Part shown: piece after piece, positions 34,578 to 40,776 of the stretch
Numbering within the stretch: position 1 is the stretch's first letter
Layout: the number at the start of each line of letters is the position of its first letter
From: Agrobacterium rubi TR3 = NBRC 13261
GTDB taxonomy: Bacteria; Pseudomonadota; Alphaproteobacteria; Rhizobiales; Rhizobiaceae
Assembly (NCBI RefSeq): GCF_000739935.1
Contig: NZ_BBJU01000035.1
Location: forward strand, 1-40,776
Reading direction: 5' to 3'
DNA: 40,776 nt
Notes under the pieces: generated by a model
Databases searched by the model: none
Told to the model about the DNA's origin: nothing
Seen by the model: only the letters and a program-made list of their open reading frames with translations
Position numbers and translations under genes: made by a program

Positions 34578-34848
34578 CGACGCAGCTAGTCTTGCGAGGA
34601 CACGTTGCGGAAATTGGTTACGCGAGGATCGCCCAAGTCCGCGATTTATTGGAAAGACGATCCACATCCAGTGCGGACTGTGCATCAAGCATCGGTTTTC
34701 AATCGACTCGAGCCCGCAACCGGATCACGCTCGGCTCGCACCAAATCACCATTCCGCGCTTTCAGATAAAAATCCACTGTGCGGCTAAGCAGCGAGACGT
34801 CTAAGACAAATCGCTTTTCTTCGGTCTCATTTTTGTATGCCAGTGCTT
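34578..34848. other. Intergenic stretch after the cluster
   Basis: I see no supportable gene here. Short frames on both strands have unlikely composition. No clear stem-loop terminator with a T-run was found after the LLM gene. Confidence 0.35.
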
Positions 34849-35376
34849 TCATCGACTTAACACCTTCAAACAGTAACCAGGATGACCGCCTATGAACGAA
34901 TATCCTACCCGCTCGTAGAGATTGATGGTTTCGAGCGTCGGTTGCTCTATTCTTATACTAGATACACCTGCCTGTACAGATGCGGCTTGCAAGGCCATAT
35001 CGGCAATTTCTAATATGAACCCTTTAAACGCGTGGGCAGAAGAAGGGTTGCCTTCCAACATGAAGACCCTGAGTGCGGATTGCCTTGGATCAAACCTTCC
35101 GAGAAGGAGCCCACATAAATTGGCACCATCCATGAAAGCGACACCGAAGCGACAGGGTTCCTTTCGCCATTCATCGTTAAAGTAATAATTCCATTCGAGC
35201 GACCAATCGGATGCCTTGTCGACTATTGCTCGATTAGGTACCTCTAAACTAACCGTATGGTTTTTGAAACACTGTAGATCTTGTACCATTACAGTTAGGG
35301 GCGGCAACAACTCTTTATTCAAATCAAAGCAATATTGTCTAATTTGATCGGAGGGGACATCGGACAATTTATACAT
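34849..35376 (-). CDS. GNAT-like N-acetyltransferase
   Basis: This 175-residue protein ends with SSIRIEQPTLETINLYERVG and YSFIGGHPGYCLK, a GNAT motif-B ending. The middle CGLLLGRFDPRQSALRVFML fits the GNAT central strands, but the acetyl-CoA loop is atypical (SSAHAFKGFILEIADMAL). The base composition is AT-richer than the upstream cluster. It is convergent with the LLM gene. A role as self-protection by acetylating the cluster product is possible but has no direct support. Start ATG 35376 has only a weak upstream site. Confidence 0.65.
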   Translation of the reverse strand: MYKLSDVPSDQIRQYCFDLNKELLPPLTVMVQDLQCFKNHTVSLEVPNRAIVDKASDWSLEWNYYFNDEWRKEPCRFGVAFMDGANLCGLLLGRFDPRQSALRVFMLEGNPSSAHAFKGFILEIADMALQAASVQAGVSSIRIEQPTLETINLYERVGYSFIGGHPGYCLKVLSR

Positions 35377-35649
35377 TATTTAGGTGCGCTTTCATATTGG
35401 ATACCCAATACACATTTGACAGTTAATTCTTGATAAAAACGCGCGCACTTTCAATGGCCAGTCCCAACGGTTTTGGCGGCGAAGGGTTGTTACTAAACAA
35501 CTCAAGGTGAGACTCAGCAATTCTCCCTAGGCAGATTTGAACAAGGAGGATTCGCGAAAAACAGATATCCCAACGATCCTCAACAAGTGGCAAAACAAAA
35601 ATAATTGACTCTCATTTTTGAGCCCAAAGCATGACTACAGAGAGGGAGG
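35377..35649. other. Intergenic stretch before the DUF1214 remnant
   Basis: I see no supportable gene here. The stretch is AT-richer than average and may contain the promoter for the minus-strand GNAT gene. Confidence 0.3.
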
Positions 35650-36326
35650 ATGCCGAAGAAGAATGAGCAGCCAGACTGCTTCGACGTAGCGGATAACCCC
35701 GCCATGATGGCAGCCATTGTCGAAGAGGCACAAAAGACAGAGGCCGAACTTGTCGGCCCATCGCAACAGTTTCGGAACTGGGGTGTTCAGCTCCAACACA
35801 ACTGGTCGACCACCGGTAAAAATGCGGCTTTTGGAACGGATTATGACCCGAACCGCTGTCGCCAAGTCCAACATTTTGGTCAATTCCTCGACGGAAACGA
35901 AATATTTTTATAAGGGCATGGATGTAGTTGGGCAGCGTTTGAATAGGGCGTCACCTTCAGCAATGGTGAAGCCTTCAATGCCGACGATGTCCGCGCGCAG
36001 TTATACCGTGACCTTTGAAAAGTACGAAACGCCTCCTGTGGATGGCTTCTGGTCTCTCACGATGCACGACGCTCAGCACTTTTTTGTTCCGAACGCTTTC
36101 CCGTTTCTCATTAGGAACGAAGACCAAGACTTTGAAATACAAAGATGATGGCTCACTGACGCTCTACATTCAGGAGAAATCGCCGGGTCAGGGAAATGAC
36201 CCGAATTGGTTGCCCGCACCTGCGGGAGAGTTCTCGCTGTATCTGCGCGCTTACTGGCCGAAGACGGAGATTGTAGATGGCACATGGAGCCCGCCTGGTG
36301 AACAGACGGACGCAAGGATATCCTAA
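35650..36326 (+). pseudogene. Frameshifted remnant of a DUF1214 protein
   Basis: Three frames in order carry a DUF1214 domain. The first (from 35650) reads NWGVQLQHNWSTTGKNAAFG and TDY. After about 35840 the second reads TRTAVAKSNILVNSSTETKY with FYKGMDVVGQRLN, then YTVTFEKYETPPVDGFWSLT. After about 36107 the third reads SLGTKTKTLKYKDDGSLTLY and NWLPAPAGEFSLYLRAYWPK to the stop at 36326. The usual N-terminal DUF1254 half is missing. Within the second block, about 50 bases (35946-35997) break the domain; in another frame they read GVTFSNGEAFNADDVRAQ, which looks like part of a peptide-binding ABC transporter protein. The gene is dead. Confidence 0.8.
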
Positions 36327-36651
36327 TCCTTTAGACGTCCCTGATTTCCTCATGTGTTCTGGCTTATCCGACGTCTGAAGTTGTGACGCCTCGGAACTAT
36401 CAGCCTTGGCCTCCGAGTGCGGCCATCCCGCTGTGTCGAAATAACCGGCCCTTATACCACGACGCTTTTGCGATAAGATTACATCAGCGCCCCGACAGGC
36501 AAATGCCGATTAAATGAATTCGCTATTGACTTTCTTATTTTTGTTCATATTTTGTTCCGCATGATCAAGATGCTGAACATATCTCGAATAGGTTGAACGG
36601 GCAGGCCGCTCCGAAGCGGCGCAGGCAATGTTTATCTAACCGAGGGTGTTC
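36327..36651. promoter_or_regulatory. Intergenic stretch with a candidate promoter for the TnsA-like gene
   Basis: No gene is seen here. TTGACT at 36526-36531 and TATTTT at 36548-36553, 16 bases apart, form a good sigma-70-like promoter in an AT-rich stretch, leaving a leader of about 90 bases before ATG 36652, which has GAGGG just upstream. Confidence 0.45.
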
Positions 36652-37269
36652 ATGATGAGCCATCCGCATTTTGATACGTCAGCGGCACTGTATGCCGCTT
36701 TTGACGAAGCTTCTTCGAAACTTTTCTATCCCAAGGGCACTGTGCGGTGCTCCGGTGACCCAATGTTTCGGTCGCGGTCAGCGAGAGACCTAGGCTGCAT
36801 TCTCGACGTCGATCCGACTGTCGTCGCTTGGCTTTGCTTGCCATTGGAGTTCGAAACCGAGCTCGGCCCATATGTTCCGGATTTCCTTGTGAAATATGAA
36901 CACGGCAAACCCTGCCTTCTTGACGCTGTCGAGGACGAGGAAAATCCTGCGATCAAGGAAGGCGCTGCCCTTGCCGGTCACCAGTATCGGGGCCTTCCGC
37001 GAAAAGAGACCGAGGCTGGCTTCCGGCTTGCCAACGCCCGTGACCTCCTCCGTTACGCCCAATCGAGGACGCCTCTGAACGACCGAATCAGAATGCTATC
37101 CGCGCTTGATGAGGTCCGCTCGCTGACTGTCGCAGAGTGCCTGCATATTTTCACTGAAGTGAAGCCGTTGACAGGCATCTCTTGGATGGCCCTCCATCAA
37201 TTGATCGCGCTCGATCTCGACGAGGAGATGATCAACCCCGAGACGGTCATCCGTCGTTTCCAGCGCTAG
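36652..37269 (+). CDS. TnsA-like nuclease-fold protein
   Basis: The protein is about 205 residues. Residues 39-96 resemble the N-terminal domain of TnsA, the restriction-endonuclease-like part of Tn7-type transposase: RSARDLGCILDVDPTVVAWL, then CLPLEFETELGPYVPDFLVK and LLDAVEDE. The P-D-F motif (76-78) is the PD half of PD-(D/E)xK, but the later Lys is not visible (DAVEDEE), so cleavage activity may be lost. Such TnsA-like genes in rhizobia often stand next to AAA+ or plasmid-type genes, as here with a 10-base gap to a truncated AAA+ gene. There is no TnsB or TnsC. It could be a defence-type or regulatory derivative. Start 36655 is equally possible. Confidence 0.65.
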   Translation: MMSHPHFDTSAALYAAFDEASSKLFYPKGTVRCSGDPMFRSRSARDLGCILDVDPTVVAWLCLPLEFETELGPYVPDFLVKYEHGKPCLLDAVEDEENPAIKEGAALAGHQYRGLPRKETEAGFRLANARDLLRYAQSRTPLNDRIRMLSALDEVRSLTVAECLHIFTEVKPLTGISWMALHQLIALDLDEEMINPETVIRRFQR

Positions 37270-37279
37270 GGAGGTTGGA

Positions 37280-37912
37280 ATGGAAAACTCCCGTAGGCGT
37301 CGCCGCACGGTGACACTTGAACGATTGGCTTACGCGCTCACCCTCAAGTCGGCGGCACGCTTGGGCGGCGCGTTCAAAAAAAGTCAGAACGAACGGCAGA
37401 TCGTCATTGTTCTCCGCATTCCTCTTGGTTCCGAACTCGATGAATATGTCGCCGCAGCAAGCATTCTGACGAGCACCGCCCACAGCCTTGCTAGCTTCGA
37501 GATCTCAACGCCCAAGCTTGGCCACAGGAGCGGCATTGATATCGAACTGATCAGCGCCCAACTCAAATTGAAACATTCCATCCTCATCATCTGGCCCTCG
37601 GAACATTCGTTGCCAAGAGAAATCGAGCTCGCGGCCGACCGTGTCGTAGACGTGGGTGAGGTAAGACCATTCCATCTGGCTGCCGCCGCGAAGGAGTTCT
37701 CGGGCCAGAATGTCGACATGGCGGATGCGCGAAAGATTCTCGAGCATCCTTTTTCAGCGGTCGTTGCTGCATTCAGGCCAGGCAGACCGGTCTCAGAGGT
37801 TCTCGCGCGACTTGCTGCAGTCGAGACAGATGTGCAGCCCCCTCACGTCGAAGCGCCTCCACGTCTCGAAAACCTTGTAGGGTATGGCGAGGCGAAGACA
37901 TCCACGCGATAG
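37280..37912 (+). pseudogene. AAA+ ATPase gene truncated before its ATPase core
   Basis: The frame has 210 codons. It begins MENSRRRRRTVTLERLAYAL and has natural composition to about residue 206. The segment RLENLVGYGEAK at the end matches the linker that precedes the ATPase core in a family of bacterial AAA+ (FtsH/ClpX-like) proteins, where it is followed by a Walker A motif. Here the sequence changes at about 37897, runs four more codons (TSTR) and stops. The missing 250 or more residues contain the Walker A and B motifs, so the product cannot work as an ATPase. It is 10 bases downstream of the TnsA-like gene and likely once formed an operon with it. Confidence 0.6.
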
Positions 37913-38037
37913 GCCTTGTTCGTCGGGATCGACGTCAGCGACGTATCTCGTGTGTAGTCCAGAACCGTAACGGTCTCGACGTCTTTGATGCGTGCATCGA
38001 TCGCTGCCTTTGCGCGATCATGCTTCCATGTATTAGC
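37898..38037 (-). pseudogene. N-terminal remnant of an adenylate/guanylate cyclase-type gene
   Basis: On the minus strand from ATG 38037 the sequence reads MANTWKHDRAKAAIDARIKD, then TSIPTNKAYRVD. This resembles the start of bacterial proteins with a class III nucleotide cyclase domain, which have PTN.AYRVDG near residue 40. The similarity ends at RVD (about 37901), where the tail of the truncated AAA+ gene begins on the other strand. About 40 residues remain. The identification comes from a short motif, so it is moderate. Confidence 0.5.
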
Positions 38038-38166
38038 CATTTGCGTTTCAACTCCAAACTGATCCACGGAAGATGATAATCCACCGATGCGATTGTTTCA
38101 CTGTTTGTTCCTTGAGGCATTTTCCGGGCACTTTGCAGTGCCCGGAATCAGTCGAATCCTTGGATT

Positions 38167-38225
38167 GGCCAATTTCAGGATCCAAAACGGCCATTACTAG
38201 GGTCGTTTGGCCAGTATTAGGATCC
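38167..38225. repeat. Three direct repeats, likely end of an IS21-like element
   Basis: GGCCAATTTCAGGATCC (38167-38183), GGCCATTACTAGGGTC (38189-38204) and GGCCAGTATTAGGATCC (38209-38225) are three related units about 20-22 bases apart. Tandem terminal repeats of this type bind transposase at the ends of IS21-family elements. After them, ATGTCGCGTTTGTACGATGA could start a small frame that is cut at the IS66 end (38267). No istA or istB follows inside the window. Confidence 0.5.
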
Positions 38226-38326
38226 GTTTCTCATGTCGCGTTTGTACGATGACATCGACTTTGTCGGTTAGCGTCCGGTGAGCGGACTTTCGGTCAGCAT
38301 CACTCAATCCTGTTTTGAGCGAACTA

Positions 38327-39898
38327 TCAGGCCGCCTCGTTCAATTCTTTTAACGGTGACCACCGCCAAGGCAAAAGCTCGTCGAGGCGATCCGCGGGGT
38401 GATCCTGAATGCGTGACAGGACATCGGTCAAATACGCCTCCGGATTGTGGCCGTGGAGCTTTGCTGTTTCGATGATGCTCAGGATATTTGCGATGCGCTC
38501 ACCACCCTTGTCTGAGCCCGCAAACAACCAGTTTCGCCTTCCAACACCAAGCGGCCGCATGGCACGCTCAGCTATGTTGTTGTCGATTTCAACCCGGCCG
38601 TCATCAAGATAGACGCTCAATGCTGACCATCGTGACAGCGCATACCGCATCGCTTCCGCCAGCTTCTGTTTCTGTGGCAGGGTCTTCTGGACATCCTCGA
38701 TCCACTCTTTCAGCTCGGCCAGGATGGGTTTGGCATGCTGCTGGCGCAAATCCCGTCTCTCGTCAGGCAACATGCCACGGATACGATCCTCGATATCGTA
38801 GAGAGCACCGATGCGCGTCAGCGCTTCCTGCGCGATCGGTGATGGCTTGAGTTTGATCACGTCATGGAATTTGCGGCGTACATGCGCCATGCAGGCAGCC
38901 TCGATGATCTGATTGCCGTACAGCTTGTTGTAACCAGCATACCCGTCCGCGTGCATCACGCCACTGAAGTTGGAAAGATGTTCAGCCGGGTGCACCCCCT
39001 TGCGGTCAGGGCTGTAATAATAAGCGATCGCTCCGGGCCGGGGATCTTGATAGCCACGCCCATCGAAGACGTAGACCCAGACCCTCCCGGTCTTGGTCTT
39101 TCCTCGTCCAGGGTCGAGAACATCGACCGGAGTGTCGTCGGTATGGATCCGATCGACGGCCGCGATATGCGCTCTGATCAGCAAAATCAGGGGGCCGAGC
39201 AAAGCCGATGCACGCCCCATCCAGTCGGCCATCACGGAACGGGAGATATCGATCCCAAGCCGATCGTACATCTCCGACAGTCGGTAAAGTGGGATGTGAT
39301 CGTCGAATTTGGCGACCATGATATGGGCAAGCAATCCGGGACCGGGTTTGCCGCGCTCGATCGGTAGGGTCGGCATCTTGCCAGACACCGATGTGTCGCA
39401 GTCCTTGCAAACGAAGCGCTTTTCGACATGGCGAACAATCTTCACGGATGCCGGCACATGCTCCATGACCTGGACCACCTTATCCGGTGCTTTCAGGAAC
39501 GATGTCCCGCCGCAGGTCGGGCAATTGCACGGCGCCGGATAGATCCGCTCGTCTGTCGGCAGCCCATCCGGCAAGGGTTTGCGCTTTGGCTTTTCGCTGG
39601 CATCTTCCAGCTCCGGCAGAGGTGTCTTTCCAGAGCGAACCTCAGCCTCGGCGCGGGACGCTTCGATCTCCTCAAGCATCAGTTCGAATTGTTCGATCTT
39701 CCGGTCTATTTTCTCGGACGAGGCCCCATGCTGTCGATGGCGCAGCAACTCCAACTGCGCGCGCAAAATGTCGATTATGGTATCGCGCTTGGTAACTTCG
39801 GCGTCTTGTCGCTCGAGTTTCGCCGCCTGCTCAGCAACCAGTGCACGCAGTGCAGATAGCTCGTCCTGACCCTGTGGCGCCGTTGTTTCCATACCCAA
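38327..39898 (-). CDS. tnpC: IS66 TnpC transposase
   Basis: The protein is 523 residues, full length for IS66 TnpC. The N-terminal 100 residues contain a leucine-zipper-like helix (LSALRALVAEQAAKLERQDA) and a zinc-finger-like CNCPTCGG near 130. DDE acids lie in DRIHTDDTPVDVLDPGRGK, HADGYAGYNKLYG and the C-terminal DGRVEIDNNIAERAMRPLGV. The usual RRNWLFAGSDKGGERIANIL follows. It catalyses strand transfer of the element with TnpA and TnpB. ATG 39898 or the next Met two codons on are possible starts. No disruption is seen. Confidence 0.92.
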   Translation of the reverse strand: MGMETTAPQGQDELSALRALVAEQAAKLERQDAEVTKRDTIIDILRAQLELLRHRQHGASSEKIDRKIEQFELMLEEIEASRAEAEVRSGKTPLPELEDASEKPKRKPLPDGLPTDERIYPAPCNCPTCGGTSFLKAPDKVVQVMEHVPASVKIVRHVEKRFVCKDCDTSVSGKMPTLPIERGKPGPGLLAHIMVAKFDDHIPLYRLSEMYDRLGIDISRSVMADWMGRASALLGPLILLIRAHIAAVDRIHTDDTPVDVLDPGRGKTKTGRVWVYVFDGRGYQDPRPGAIAYYYSPDRKGVHPAEHLSNFSGVMHADGYAGYNKLYGNQIIEAACMAHVRRKFHDVIKLKPSPIAQEALTRIGALYDIEDRIRGMLPDERRDLRQQHAKPILAELKEWIEDVQKTLPQKQKLAEAMRYALSRWSALSVYLDDGRVEIDNNIAERAMRPLGVGRRNWLFAGSDKGGERIANILSIIETAKLHGHNPEAYLTDVLSRIQDHPADRLDELLPWRWSPLKELNEAA

Positions 39899-39964
39899 AA
39901 ATGTAACTGATTTGGCCCTTTAGCGCCAGTATTTTACCCCTGACACCCTTGCAAAATAACGCTT

Positions 39965-40312
39965 TCAGCCCGTGCGATGAGGCGCTGAAGTCCATGTCGG
40001 TCGCCGCCAATCGATCCCCTCGACGAGCATCGACAACTGAGCCTGCGTCAGATGCACAACGCCATCTTTGGCCGCCGGCCATGGGAAGTATCCGCGTTCC
40101 AAAACCTTGTAAAACAGGCAAAACCCCTGGCCGTCCCACCATAAAAGCTTGATCCGGTCGGCGCGCCTGCCGCGGAACCCGAAGATCGCGCCAGAACCAG
40201 GCGCTTGCCTGATCACTCCCTCGACCAGTGCAGACAATCCGTCGATACCGCGACGCATGTCGGTCACTCCGCAGGCCAGATAAACCTGCATATTCCCTGA
40301 CGGCCCGATCAT
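39965..40312 (-). CDS. tnpB: IS66 TnpB accessory protein
   Basis: This 115-residue protein is the conserved small IS66 accessory factor (Orf2). It shows VYLACGVTDMRRGIDGLSAL, GSGAIFGFRGRRADRIKLLW with WDGQGFCLFYKVLERG, and FPWPAAKDGVVHLTQAQLSM. Its ATG is within the stop codon of tnpA (ATGA), as is usual, so translation is coupled. The role in transposition is needed but its mechanism is not clear. Confidence 0.92.
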   Translation of the reverse strand: MIGPSGNMQVYLACGVTDMRRGIDGLSALVEGVIRQAPGSGAIFGFRGRRADRIKLLWWDGQGFCLFYKVLERGYFPWPAAKDGVVHLTQAQLSMLVEGIDWRRPTWTSAPHRTG

Positions 40313-40671
40313 GCGGCTTCAACACAAGCGATCAACGATGCCAAAGTCTCTCGCTCGATGTTTACCGGCACCTTCAGGCTGCGACCGTTGCGCAACGAGA
40401 TCTGCACAGACATCTTAACGGGAAAATTGGATGGGATCTGCCGAAGTGGATCGTTGTCAACAAGACGGACCGGCAAGAACGACGGTGCGTCATCTCGACT
40501 GCAGAGAGTTCTGCGCCAGACCCTGATTTGCGATGGATGAACGTCATGCCGACGTGCCACATCGCAAACACGCGCGCCAGGTTGAGCCGCTTCCGCCAGG
40601 ATGCTCAGCTTTACCTCCAACGGCCAACGCCGCCTGCGTTCAATGCCTGAAATAATCTCCATGCGAGCCAT
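40309..40671 (-). CDS. tnpA: IS66 TnpA accessory protein
   Basis: This 120-residue protein is the IS66 Orf1 protein. RRRRWPLEVKLSILAEAAQP then DVARRHDVHPSQIRVWRRTL (about 36-56) is a helix-turn-helix like that of IS3/IS66 Orf1 proteins, so it should bind the element ends. It starts about 105 bases inside the right end of the element and overlaps tnpB by four bases. Intact. Confidence 0.9.
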   Translation of the reverse strand: MARMEIISGIERRRRWPLEVKLSILAEAAQPGARVCDVARRHDVHPSQIRVWRRTLCSRDDAPSFLPVRLVDNDPLRQIPSNFPVKMSVQISLRNGRSLKVPVNIERETLASLIACVEAA

Positions 40672-40776
40672 GCCAACCTCTAAGATCCCGATCTAATCCC
40701 AGCACTAATGCTGGTACTAACGCCAGATCATCGCCTGGATGGCTCAGTTCGCGAAATGACTTGGCCGGACGCACAC

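Larger units (their letters stand above)
38267..40776 (-). mobile_element. IS66-family insertion sequence
   Basis: The element contains three genes in the standard order tnpA, tnpB, tnpC on the minus strand. The left end begins GTTAGCGTCCGG (38267-38278). The window ends with CCGGACGCACAC (40765-40776), whose reverse complement GTGTGCGTCCGG matches 10 of 12 bases, so the right end coincides with the window edge or lies just beyond. All three genes are open. The element may still be mobile. The 8-base target duplication cannot be checked because the right flank is outside. Confidence 0.85.

Noticed and set aside
38409..39859. Plus-strand frames in the IS66 region
   Set aside because: They are shadows of the intact tnpC gene on the minus strand.
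1..40776. CRISPR arrays, tRNA or rRNA genes
   Set aside because: No regular spaced repeats of CRISPR size and no tRNA or rRNA sequence were recognised on reading; no tool was available to exclude short ones.

Overview
The window looks like accessory DNA, plasmid- or island-like, from a Rhizobiales alphaproteobacterium (Rhizobium/Agrobacterium/Sinorhizobium group). This is inferred from the GC-rich coding style, the IS66 and IS1182-type transposases, an Agrobacterium-like VgrG/DUF2169/PAAR effector order, and many decayed genes. No core housekeeping genes, tRNAs, rRNAs or CRISPR arrays are visible.

Layout. (1) 1-4640: a small unknown gene, two GNAT acetyltransferases, a dead IS1182-type transposase, a resolvase-site-like pair of inverted repeats and a candidate immunity-type protein. 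(2) 4816-13073, plus strand: two paralogous DUF1963 proteins, small unknown and decayed genes, then a tightly coupled HscC-type Hsp70 and membrane-anchored J-like protein. (3) 13202-14959: an ORF interrupted by one stop codon and an AP2-domain protein. (4) 15063-23130, minus strand: a type VI secretion (T6SS) cargo operon with VgrG, a DUF2169 adaptor and a PAAR-like effector with an AHH/HNH-type nuclease end. Three related repeat-rich proteins and a 152-residue family follow, most simply read as an immunity array. (5) 23352-24503: a PIN-domain toxin gene divergent from a short candidate antitoxin. (6) 24570-34577: a LysR regulator divergent from an eight-gene plus-strand cluster encoding an ATP-grasp ligase, FAD/NAD(P) protein, AbrB-type membrane protein, alpha-oxoamine-synthase-like PLP enzyme, HpcH/citE-type CoA lyase, MaoC hydratase, ornithine-cyclodeaminase-like protein and LLM flavin monooxygenase. 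(7) 34849-40776: a GNAT protein, a broken DUF1214 gene, a TnsA-like nuclease gene, a truncated AAA+ gene fused tail to tail with a truncated cyclase gene, a remnant of terminal repeats, and an intact IS66 element reaching the window edge.

How the parts may work together. In region 4 the VgrG is unusual because the normal N-terminal gp27-like half is replaced by about 260 helical, unrelated residues. The adaptor would load the PAAR-nuclease onto a VgrG spike, and the downstream proteins could protect the producer. Region 6 combines CoA-ester enzymes with a PLP carbon-carbon bond former, an amide-type ligase, redox enzymes and a membrane protein, so it looks like a small-molecule pathway built on an amino acid and an acyl-CoA. 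I do not recognise it as any described pathway. It is the best candidate here for an undescribed system, followed by the chimeric VgrG with its effector and putative immunity array.

All calls rest on reading motifs by eye; no database search was run.
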